Below are positions 9,043-17,421 of a stretch of DNA of 46,832 bases, one piece after another. The stretch covers positions 1 through 46,832 of the forward strand of contig JANQJN010000100.1 of assembly GCA_028281625.1 (NCBI GenBank), written 5' to 3'. Position numbers and translations under genes: made by a program. This stretch comes from Emcibacteraceae bacterium (lineage in GTDB: Bacteria; Pseudomonadota; Alphaproteobacteria; Sphingomonadales; Emcibacteraceae). Within the stretch, counting starts at the first letter, position 1. Every line of letters starts with the position of its first letter. Under the pieces are notes generated by a model. The model saw nothing but the letters and a program-made list of their open reading frames with translations. It was not told the DNA's origin and made no database searches.

Positions 9043-9103
9043 TTGCGATAAAGTAAAAATTATTTGCGATAAGTTAAAATTCATGAGAATATTTGTGATC
9101 ACA
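9043..9103. promoter_or_regulatory. Direct repeat TTGCGATAA x2 (21 bp apart) and 10-bp palindrome TGTGATCACA upstream of the Rieske gene
   Basis: TTGCGATAA at 9043-9051 and 9064-9072; TGTGATCACA at 9094-9103; gene starts at 9124. Confidence 0.5.
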
Positions 9104-9123
9104 TAATCAATGCGAGAAAAATT

Positions 9124-10278
9124 ATGGCAGATCAGGAAACAGGCGTTGTGCTAAGACAGGCGGAGAAAACACTCCCCGCGCACTATTACTACGATGAAGA
9201 TCATTACCAACGTGAGCTTAACGAAATCTGGTACAAAAACTGGATATATGTGTGCCGCGCGGATGATCTTGCAGAACCCCGATCCTTCCGAACCCTGGAA
9301 ATTGGTGATCAAAGCGTCATCGTTTTGAAAGGCGATGACGGCGAATACCGTGCCTTTCATAATGTGTGTCGGCACCGGGGCGCCCGTCTGATCACCGAAG
9401 AAAGCGGTAAGCTACGAAATAAATTCATTACCTGCCCTTATCATGCCTGGAGTTATCATCAGGATGGTGCGCTTAAAGCGACCACCACCAAAAGCGAAGC
9501 ATGCGATTTCGATTTTGATGATCACGCGCTTTTTACTGTCGCAGCCATAAATTGGAAGGGATTTTTATATGTGAATCTCGCCGGCAAGGATGCTCCTTCC
9601 TTTGAAGACTGCATTATGGAAGGATCCCCGGATATATCAAACTGGCATCCGGAAACTCTCAAAGTTGGTCACACATTGACTAAGGAACTTAAATGCAACT
9701 GGAAAATATTCTGGGAAAATTATAATGAATGCCTCCATTGCCCGGGGGTTCATAAATCACTCGTTCGAATGGTTCCCATTTATAAGCGTGGTAAGCAGGA
9801 TCTGATGGAATATGATGACTGGCGGGATCACGTAGGAAGCGATGATCCGAAGCTTATTGGTGGCATGCGCAAAGGGGCCCACACCTGGACCACAGACGGT
9901 CAGCCCATTGGCAAGACTTTTCCGGATCTGACCGAAGAGGAAATTAAAACAGCTTATAATTTTGTCGATATTTTGCCCAATACGTATCTTGTTTGTCATG
10001 TGGATTACATGCGCATCGTCCGCATTAGACCGACAGGGCCGGAAACAACAGAACTTCACGCAGAGTGGCTCTTTATGCCGGAAGTTTTGGATGATCCAAA
10101 CACGGACCTTACCCCCGCAATCGATTTTCCAACAACTGTTATCATGGAAGATGCTGAAGTAGCGGAGCTTAATCAAAAAGGTGTAAGGTCAATAGCTTAT
10201 AAGCAAGGCACGCTCATGCCAGAGGAATATAGCGTGCTTTACTTTAACAATTGGGTCCGCGAGCAATTGAATGAATAA
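9124..10278 (+). CDS. Rieske [2Fe-2S] aromatic ring-hydroxylating oxygenase alpha subunit
   Basis: CRHRGARL...CPYHAWSYHQDG Rieske motif; NWKIFWENYNECLHCPGVH non-heme iron region. Confidence 0.93.
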   Translation: MADQETGVVLRQAEKTLPAHYYYDEDHYQRELNEIWYKNWIYVCRADDLAEPRSFRTLEIGDQSVIVLKGDDGEYRAFHNVCRHRGARLITEESGKLRNKFITCPYHAWSYHQDGALKATTTKSEACDFDFDDHALFTVAAINWKGFLYVNLAGKDAPSFEDCIMEGSPDISNWHPETLKVGHTLTKELKCNWKIFWENYNECLHCPGVHKSLVRMVPIYKRGKQDLMEYDDWRDHVGSDDPKLIGGMRKGAHTWTTDGQPIGKTFPDLTEEEIKTAYNFVDILPNTYLVCHVDYMRIVRIRPTGPETTELHAEWLFMPEVLDDPNTDLTPAIDFPTTVIMEDAEVAELNQKGVRSIAYKQGTLMPEEYSVLYFNNWVREQLNE

Positions 10279-11589
10279 CTATTCACGTAAAGACCTTGAA
10301 AAATAATCGGTAAAGGGCTTCATCAAATATGTCATTGGCGAATGCTCACCCGTTTTTAAGAACAAGTCAACTGGCATGCCCGGTACCAATACTTGTTCAT
10401 CCAGAAGCGCGAGCTGATCCTCAGCAATATTGACCTTAAGCAAATAATATGAGGATCCTGTAGTTTTGTCTTCGATCGCATCAGCCGAAACATGGGAAAC
10501 AGATCCTTCAATTTCCGGTGTGGTCCGGGCGTTAAATGCCGTGAAACGAAGGTTGGCCGGCTGGCCTGGGAAAATATCATCAATTTTTGACGGATCCACA
10601 CGTGCTTCAACCAATAATTTACTATCGGAGGGCACCACATATAAAATTGGGTCCGCCGGGCGCACTACGGAATTCGGCGTATTCACCGCCATTTCAAGCA
10701 CGGTTCCTGTACGCGGCGCACGAACCTCAAGCCGATCAAGTTTTCTTGTTGTCGCGATGTATCGTTCTTGCAAGTCCTGAATTTGCGGCTGTATTTCACG
10801 TAGGCCAGCGACGGCTTCTTCCTGCCTTGACGATTTAAGCCGGAGCATTTCAATCTCAATCTCCGAAATACGGCCAAGAGACTCAGCAATCTGGGAATCA
10901 AACTCACCAATGCGCCCGTTTAGGCCTGATTGATTGCGTTCAAGCTCATAAATTTTTGTGATCCGCGCATAACCTTTTTCATAAAGCTCTCGTTGCTCCG
11001 CGAGTTCTTTTTCTATGATTCCCAGCTGGGTTATAGTCGCATTTTTTTGTGCCGTAGTCCCCTCAATATCTTTTTCAAGCTGACTTTGGCGAATTTTAAG
11101 CTGGGAAATTTTGCTTCTCTCCGTACTTAATCGTGCTTCAAACAGTTTTTGCTGTACTTCAAGGTTCTTGTTAAAGCTATCTGTTGCCTCGATTCCGTGT
11201 CGAGAAAGGTCTACGGCCGGGATTTCCCCCAGATCATCGCGTTCAGCAACCAAACGTGCAACCCGAAGTTCAGCGTCAAGTATTTGATTAGCCAGTATAT
11301 TCTGCTCAACTTCTAGAAGTGCTGGATCAAACTTCAATATAACATCACCTTCCTGCACAATGTCACCGTCTTTGGCAAATATATCTTTCACCACGCCACC
11401 ATCAGGGTGCTGGACCACTTGTTGCTGTGCTTCCACTTGCAACTTTCCAAAGGAAACCACTGCACCGGCAATTGATGCAAACACCATCCAGCCGCCAAGG
11501 CCAAACACTAGAACTGCAAGCGTCGCATAGCCAAGTTTCAGATATTTCTGTGAGCCCCAAAGTTTGTTTTTGTCGATACTTTCAATCAT
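10279..11589 (-). CDS. HlyD-family type I secretion periplasmic adaptor
   Basis: Single N-terminal TM, QQQVVQHPDGGVVKDIFAKDGDIVQEGDVILKFD lipoyl/barrel motif, coiled coil, C-terminal VLVPGMPVDLFLKTGEHSPMTYLMKPF. Confidence 0.92.
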   Translation of the reverse strand: MIESIDKNKLWGSQKYLKLGYATLAVLVFGLGGWMVFASIAGAVVSFGKLQVEAQQQVVQHPDGGVVKDIFAKDGDIVQEGDVILKFDPALLEVEQNILANQILDAELRVARLVAERDDLGEIPAVDLSRHGIEATDSFNKNLEVQQKLFEARLSTERSKISQLKIRQSQLEKDIEGTTAQKNATITQLGIIEKELAEQRELYEKGYARITKIYELERNQSGLNGRIGEFDSQIAESLGRISEIEIEMLRLKSSRQEEAVAGLREIQPQIQDLQERYIATTRKLDRLEVRAPRTGTVLEMAVNTPNSVVRPADPILYVVPSDSKLLVEARVDPSKIDDIFPGQPANLRFTAFNARTTPEIEGSVSHVSADAIEDKTTGSSYYLLKVNIAEDQLALLDEQVLVPGMPVDLFLKTGEHSPMTYLMKPFTDYFSRSLRE

Positions 11590-13316
11590 GCTTTTAGCCT
11601 TGTCAGTTTTCCAATTGTTTTTCTTTTGCGTGGTTCCAGCCGCTTCGTTTTAGCCAGGTCACCCAGGAAGTCATCGCGAGGGCCAAAAGCACTCACGCGC
11701 CCGTTCTCGAGCACAAGAATTTTATCGCAGATAGACACGATGTTTGGTCTATGCGCGGCAATTACGACGCATTTGTTGTTGTTCTTAAGTTCCTTAACGG
11801 CTTCGACGAGCGCAATCTCGCCATCCGCGTCAAGGTGAGCATTTGGCTCATCAAGCACCACCATAACCGGATCACCAAACAATGCGCGAGCAAGCCCGAT
11901 GCGCTGCCTTTGACCACCAGAAAGGAACGATCCACCTTCTCCGATCTGCGTTTCATAACCATCTGGAAGGCCCAATATCATTTCATGGGCACCAGCTGCT
12001 TTTGCTGCACGGATAATCAATCCTGAATGTACATCTTGTTCCATGCGCGCAATGTTTTCAGATACTGTACCGCTAAGAAGTGATATTTCCTGTGGCAGAT
12101 AGCCTATAAACTTTCCGAGTTCGTCGCTTGGCCATTGAAATAAATCAGCGCCACCAAGTTTGATCGATCCTGCTGCTGGCGGCCAGATATTTGAAAGCGC
12201 CTTTGTGAGCGTCGACTTCCCACTCGCACTTTTACCAAGCACACCAAGCACTTCACCGGGTTCAATATCAAATTTTACACCCACAAGGGTTAGCTTGTCA
12301 CTGGCAGGGGCAGTAACGGTTAGGTTTTTAACCGCAAGTTTTGCATCCGGCTTGGGAAGCAAGGTTCGTTTCGGCTCTTCCGGGTATTTTTTCAGAAGTG
12401 AGATCAAATTCTTATAGGCATTATGACCACGCAGAATTGTGGGCCATTGCGCGATCCCCTGCTCTATAGGGGCAAGCGCCCGTCCCATCAAAATGGACGC
12501 CGCAATCATCGCGCCCGGCGTGATCGCTCCACTGATCGCAAGATAAGCACCCACAGCCAGGATCGCTGACTGCACATAATATCGAAAGGATTTAGATCCC
12601 GAAGAATATGCCGCGCCACGGTCATTGGCTTTTAGAACCCTCTGTGTTGCCCAAACGCGGGCTGCCTGTATTTTTAAAACCACAGCATCCCGCATACCCA
12701 TCGCCCGGATAACTTCACTGTTACCGATGGCCTGGTTGCTTATCATTTCCGCTTGCTGCTCCAACGCCAGTGCTTCCTGCTGAATACCCTTGGCACCTCG
12801 ATGGTTGATCAGTGTAACCAAGAACATCACAACCCCGGCAAACAGACCAAAATATCCAAGCATCGGATGAAAAATAAACATGACCATTAAAAACAACGGT
12901 GCCCAGGGAAGATCCATAAATACGAATGGTGCCGGGCTTGATACTGCCTTGCGAAGCGCCGTCAGTTCCACCGGACCCTGCGACGGCGAAATGCCATCCT
13001 TATCCTTTGGTAATGAAATCGCAATATCGTCAATTCGATCAGACAGCAGCGTTTGAATTTTTGCTCCCGCCCGAGCCATAACCCGTCCGCGGGCAAAATC
13101 CAACAGACCAAAGATTAAAAATAAACCTGTAATAAGTAAAAATAGCGCCGTCAGTGTTTCAACAGAGCCGCTGGCAAGCACCCGGTCATAAACCTGAAGC
13201 ATGAACAAAGGACCAGTAAGCATTAAGAGGTTGGCAAATATACTAAAAATGGTGACGGCAACAAAAAGTTGCTTAACTGAAAATAACGCAATATCCATTT
13301 GATTTTTTTGTTTCAT
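11586..13316 (-). CDS. Type I secretion ABC permease/ATPase (PrtD-like)
   Basis: GKSASGKSTLTKAL Walker A, LSGGQRQRIGLARAL signature, MVVLDEPNAHLD Walker B. Start placed at MKQKNQMD; the ORF-track start (13373) lies inside a hairpin. Confidence 0.92.
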   Translation of the reverse strand: MKQKNQMDIALFSVKQLFVAVTIFSIFANLLMLTGPLFMLQVYDRVLASGSVETLTALFLLITGLFLIFGLLDFARGRVMARAGAKIQTLLSDRIDDIAISLPKDKDGISPSQGPVELTALRKAVSSPAPFVFMDLPWAPLFLMVMFIFHPMLGYFGLFAGVVMFLVTLINHRGAKGIQQEALALEQQAEMISNQAIGNSEVIRAMGMRDAVVLKIQAARVWATQRVLKANDRGAAYSSGSKSFRYYVQSAILAVGAYLAISGAITPGAMIAASILMGRALAPIEQGIAQWPTILRGHNAYKNLISLLKKYPEEPKRTLLPKPDAKLAVKNLTVTAPASDKLTLVGVKFDIEPGEVLGVLGKSASGKSTLTKALSNIWPPAAGSIKLGGADLFQWPSDELGKFIGYLPQEISLLSGTVSENIARMEQDVHSGLIIRAAKAAGAHEMILGLPDGYETQIGEGGSFLSGGQRQRIGLARALFGDPVMVVLDEPNAHLDADGEIALVEAVKELKNNNKCVVIAAHRPNIVSICDKILVLENGRVSAFGPRDDFLGDLAKTKRLEPRKRKTIGKLTRLKA

Positions 13317-13351
13317 GGCCCTCAAATCCTGACGTAGTAAATAAATATATA

Positions 13352-13376
13352 GCCATGCTCCACATGGGAGCATGGC
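13352..13376 (-). terminator. Perfect 10-bp hairpin between substrate gene and exporter genes (possible partial terminator, attenuator or processing site)
   Basis: GCCATGCTCC-ACATG-GGAGCATGGC; on the minus strand it is followed by AT-rich TATATATTTATTTA. Confidence 0.55.
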
Positions 13377-13387
13377 CTAAAGTTGAG

Positions 13388-16300
13388 TTAGATCATCATG
13401 TCATCGGACATACTTTCCGATGCCATCATGTCGTCATCCATGGAGGAAGTAATTGAGATTTTATCGATCCGCGCAAATTCATTATCATCGCGGTGACCAA
13501 CAAGTGTTATGGTATCTCCACGTTCGAGATGAAGATCCTCAACTACATAAGATGTAGCATTTTCAGCTGTTGGATAAATACCGCCAAGTTCCTGATCCAG
13601 ATCAATGGTATCGACAACCGCGCCATTGACCAATATATCGATCTGTGCTTGTCCATCGATCTCGTCAAAGTAGAAAACCTCTAGATCATACGCTCCACCA
13701 ACACCATCAAATGCAGTCGACGCTTCACCGGTCATTTTCTTAAGTTTGATCAGATCATACTCGGATGCATCTTCATTATAGCGAACGCTATAACCAGAAA
13801 GATCCATATCCTCTGCTTCAATGGTTATCGGTCCTTGGGCTTCCACTGGTAGATCAGCCGGAACAAGAACGCGATCGATGACATGGACAATGCCATTTGA
13901 CACCTCAACATCAGTAACAGCGAGCGAAGGATCTTTGAGATCTGGCTCATTATCCACTAAGGAAGTGCCGTCTGGTGAGAAGGTCGCGCCTTCAAGCAGG
14001 GTCGGAACATCTTCGAGCGCAGCCACCTCACCAAGCATTTTTGCACCTGGTGAAACATGATACAGAAGAATGTCTGTCAGTAGTGGAATTGGATCACCAC
14101 CGCCAAGTTCGGTAAGTGCACCGGCAATTGCACCAAATACACTCGCGTCATCACTTTCGTCAAACTCAAGGCCCAAATCTTTGGCTAGTTTGATAAATGC
14201 ATCATCGGTTGGTGCAAACACAGTGAGATCAGCATCTTCCGCAGACAGCGCACCGCCAAGTCCAGCAGCTCCGACCGCCATCGCAAGGATGTTGAAATCA
14301 TCTGAACCAGCTACCAGTTCGACAATATTTGGCGTATTTCCTGGAATATCAAGTGGGATCAACACGCGGTCGATTACATGAACAATGCCGTTTTCTGCCA
14401 TTATATCGGTTGCAACTAATGAAGGGTCCTCCAAGTGAGGCTCGTTGTCGACGAGCGATGTGCCATCCGGTGAGAAGGTTGCCCCTTCAAGTAACGTCGG
14501 CACGTCTTCCATCATCGCGACATCAGCGAGCATATTGCTGCCCGGTGATACATGATACAGAAGAACATCAGTTAGAAGCGGAATTGGGTCACCACCACCA
14601 AGATCGGATAGCGCGCCAGCGATTGCAGCAAAGATAGCACCTTTATCGCCAGCATCACCTTCGTAACCAAAATCCACTGCCAGCTTGTAGAAAGCTTCAT
14701 CCGTTGGTGCAAACACTGTAAGATCACTGTCTTTATCCGCAAATGGATCAACAAGATCGGCCGCTTCGAGCGCCATCAGCAGTATTTCAAAGCTACCTGC
14801 TTCAGTAGCAATTTCAGCGATTGTTGGTTTTGGAATAACCGGGTTAAACGATATTTTATCAATACGTGCGAACTCATAATCATCGCGATGACCCACCAGC
14901 TCCACTACATCACCATATTCAAGGTCAAGACCTTCGATCACGTGTGAAGTTCTGTTTTCATCTGTTGCAACAACTCCACCCAACAACTGGTCAAGATGAA
15001 TAGTATCAATATGCTCGCCATTTACCATAACATCAATAGTGCTTTCACCATCGATTTCGTCAAAGTAGAACACTTCAAGATCATATTTTCCTGCCTGTCC
15101 CATAAATGCTGTTGAAGCAGTTCCCATATCATCTTTAAGCTTGATCAGCTTGTCTTCGGAGGCGTCCTTGTCTTTTCTGACTTTGTAACCTGACAGGTCC
15201 ATATCTTCGGCTTCCACCATGATTTGTACCGGCTCATTGCCAGGAATATCAATTGGTAGAAGTACACGATCGATCACATGAACAATTCCATTGGATAGTT
15301 CAAGGTCTGTTGCTGCTAAGGATGGGTCCTTAAGATCAGGCTCATTATCAATTAGGCTGGTGCCATCCGGCGAGAATGTTGCGCCTTCAAGAAGTGTTGG
15401 TACATCATCAAGCGCTGCCACATCGGCGAGCATCTTGGCACCTGGGGATACATGATAGAGCAAAATATCTGTAAGCAGCGGAATTGGATCGCCACCACCA
15501 AGTTCGGTGAGTGCACCTGCAATCGCTGCAAACACGCTCGCGTCATCAGTTGGATCAAACTCCAAGCCGAGGTCATGAGCAAGTTTGATAAAGGCATCAT
15601 CCGTTGGCGCAAACACTGTCAAGTCAGCACCTTCAGCAGCCAAAGCTTCTCCAAGCCCGGCTGCGCCAACAGCCATGGCAAGAATATTGAAATCATCTGA
15701 GCCAGCAACCGCTTCCACAATATTTGGCTCATTGCCAGGGATATCAAGTGGGATAAGCACACGGTCAATAATATGGACGACACCGTTTGCCGCCATGATA
15801 TCGGTTGCAGCGAGTGATGGATCCGCTAGGTGCGGCTCATTGTCGACAAGTGTCGTTCCGTCCGGTGAGAATGTCGCACCTTCAAGTAGTGTTGGTACAT
15901 CTTCAAGTGCCGCAACATCTGCAAGCATCAGGCTACCGGGAGATACGTGATAGAGAAGCACATCCGTCAAAAGCGGAATAGGGTCGCCACCACCAAGATC
16001 AGATAGCGCGCCGGCGATCGCAGCAAAGATAGCGCCTTTGTCGCCAGCATCACCTTCGTAACCAAAATCCACTGCCAGCTTGTAGAAAGCTTCATCAGTC
16101 GGTGCAAAGACGGTTAAGTCACTGTTTCTATTTGTGAATGGTGAAACCAGATCCGCAGCTTCTAGCGCCATAAGAAGAATTTCAAAACTTCCAGCCTCCG
16201 TTGCAATTTCGGCAATGGTTGGTTTTGGATCAACCGGAATGATTTCTACTTTGTCAAGTCGGGCAAACTCATTTTCATCACGATGACCAACAAATGAAAT

Positions 16301-17137
16301 TTCGTCACCATATTCAAGGTGAACACCATCAATTACCATTGAGGTCAGGTTTTCCGAAGTCGCAACTTTGCCGCCAAGCTCTTGATTGAGCATGATTGTA
16401 TAAACAGTTTCGCCATTGACTTTAACGTCAATGGTTGCTTCGCCGTCGATCTCGTCGAAATAATGCACATTCAAAGCATACTCACCTGCAACGCCGGTAA
16501 ACATGCCTGATGCACTACCTGTATGCTCATCAAGCTTAATAAGCTTGTCTTCGGAAGCATCTTTGTCTTTTTTGACTTCGTAGCCGTCAAGCACCATGTC
16601 TTCTGCTTCTATCGTGATAGTTTCACGGTCATTGCCGGGGATATCCAGCGGAATAAGCACGCGGTCAATCACGTGAATAATCCCATTAGAGGCAGGCACA
16701 TCTGTAACGGCCAGCTCTGGATCTTTAAGATCAGGCTCATTATCAAACAAGCTTGTCCCTACCGGTGAAAATGTAGCCCCTTCCAGAAGAGTTGGCACAT
16801 CCTGTAGTGCTGCCACTTCGGCCAGCCCCTTGGCACCCGGTGAGACGTGGTAAGTTAGAATGTCAGTTAGAAGTGGAATTGGGTCGCCACCACCCAGTGT
16901 GGTGAGCGCGCCAGCGATAGCCGCAAAAATGCTGGCATCATCATCCGGATCAAAATCAAGACCCAAATCCTGTGCTAACTTTTTAAAAGCTTCATCTGTT
17001 GGCGCAAAAACAGTTAAATCTGCATCTTCCGCTGATAACGCACCCCCAAGGCCAGCCGTCCCCACTGCCATTGCTAAAATGTTAAAATCATCAGATGCTA
17101 CAACTATATCTACAATATTCTCGACCGTTTCAGTCAT
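13388..17137 (-). CDS. Giant FAS1 (fasciclin)-repeat protein with interspersed beta-sandwich/CBM-like modules; predicted T1SS substrate
   Basis: Five FAS1 units (LTVFAPTDEAF...LLTDILLYHVSPG...NGIVHVIDRVLIP) and three TIEAEDM-...-FYFDEIDG...FARIDKI modules; no N-terminal signal peptide; immediately upstream of T1SS genes on the same strand. Confidence 0.9.
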   Translation of the reverse strand: MTETVENIVDIVVASDDFNILAMAVGTAGLGGALSAEDADLTVFAPTDEAFKKLAQDLGLDFDPDDDASIFAAIAGALTTLGGGDPIPLLTDILTYHVSPGAKGLAEVAALQDVPTLLEGATFSPVGTSLFDNEPDLKDPELAVTDVPASNGIIHVIDRVLIPLDIPGNDRETITIEAEDMVLDGYEVKKDKDASEDKLIKLDEHTGSASGMFTGVAGEYALNVHYFDEIDGEATIDVKVNGETVYTIMLNQELGGKVATSENLTSMVIDGVHLEYGDEISFVGHRDENEFARLDKVEIIPVDPKPTIAEIATEAGSFEILLMALEAADLVSPFTNRNSDLTVFAPTDEAFYKLAVDFGYEGDAGDKGAIFAAIAGALSDLGGGDPIPLLTDVLLYHVSPGSLMLADVAALEDVPTLLEGATFSPDGTTLVDNEPHLADPSLAATDIMAANGVVHIIDRVLIPLDIPGNEPNIVEAVAGSDDFNILAMAVGAAGLGEALAAEGADLTVFAPTDDAFIKLAHDLGLEFDPTDDASVFAAIAGALTELGGGDPIPLLTDILLYHVSPGAKMLADVAALDDVPTLLEGATFSPDGTSLIDNEPDLKDPSLAATDLELSNGIVHVIDRVLLPIDIPGNEPVQIMVEAEDMDLSGYKVRKDKDASEDKLIKLKDDMGTASTAFMGQAGKYDLEVFYFDEIDGESTIDVMVNGEHIDTIHLDQLLGGVVATDENRTSHVIEGLDLEYGDVVELVGHRDDYEFARIDKISFNPVIPKPTIAEIATEAGSFEILLMALEAADLVDPFADKDSDLTVFAPTDEAFYKLAVDFGYEGDAGDKGAIFAAIAGALSDLGGGDPIPLLTDVLLYHVSPGSNMLADVAMMEDVPTLLEGATFSPDGTSLVDNEPHLEDPSLVATDIMAENGIVHVIDRVLIPLDIPGNTPNIVELVAGSDDFNILAMAVGAAGLGGALSAEDADLTVFAPTDDAFIKLAKDLGLEFDESDDASVFGAIAGALTELGGGDPIPLLTDILLYHVSPGAKMLGEVAALEDVPTLLEGATFSPDGTSLVDNEPDLKDPSLAVTDVEVSNGIVHVIDRVLVPADLPVEAQGPITIEAEDMDLSGYSVRYNEDASEYDLIKLKKMTGEASTAFDGVGGAYDLEVFYFDEIDGQAQIDILVNGAVVDTIDLDQELGGIYPTAENATSYVVEDLHLERGDTITLVGHRDDNEFARIDKISITSSMDDDMMASESMSDDMMI
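13388..17137 (-). repeat. 1395-nt (465-aa) tandem super-repeat [FAS1-A : beta-module : FAS1-B], about 2.7 copies
   Basis: Homologous landmarks are exactly 1395 nt apart: TTGGTTTTGG 14824/16219, TCGGA 13761/15156 and TGTCTTCGGA 15151/16546; 56-nt identical block at 14646-14701 and 16041-16096. Confidence 0.92.
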
Positions 17138-17421
17138 TTAAATTTCTCCATAAATTCGAGTATGTAAAAGGAACGCGTATTCGTACTATGTACAAATTGC
17201 TACGGGCCGTATTTACAGCTGGATCAAAGAGAATTATGACATTTTCGTGAAATGAGTATTTATAATGCATGTTTTACATGAAAACATTTAAACTATTTTA
17301 TCATTTATTTTCAATATATTAATTGTTAAATAAGAATGTTTTTAATATAAAAAAGGTCTGGATTAAAATAATTAAAAAATAATTAAAAATAACTAATCCA
17401 TTAAATTTCTGGCACTGAAAA

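Noticed and set aside
10276-10281. Stop codons of the Rieske and HlyD genes abut (TAACTA), and cyclase/aminotransferase stops nearly overlap at 4844-4849
   Set aside because: Convergent gene pairs with abutting stops are common in compact genomes and need no special explanation.
13388-17137. CRISPR-like or mobile-element explanation for the regular repeats
   Set aside because: The period is 1395 nt, in frame and coding; it is explained by protein domain duplication.
13821-17141. Several plus-strand ORFs (13821-14060, 14070-14381, 14329-14637, 15585-15950, 16860-17141)
   Set aside because: They are antisense shadows of the repetitive fasciclin gene; low-complexity Ser/Ala-rich translations recur because the repeat recurs.
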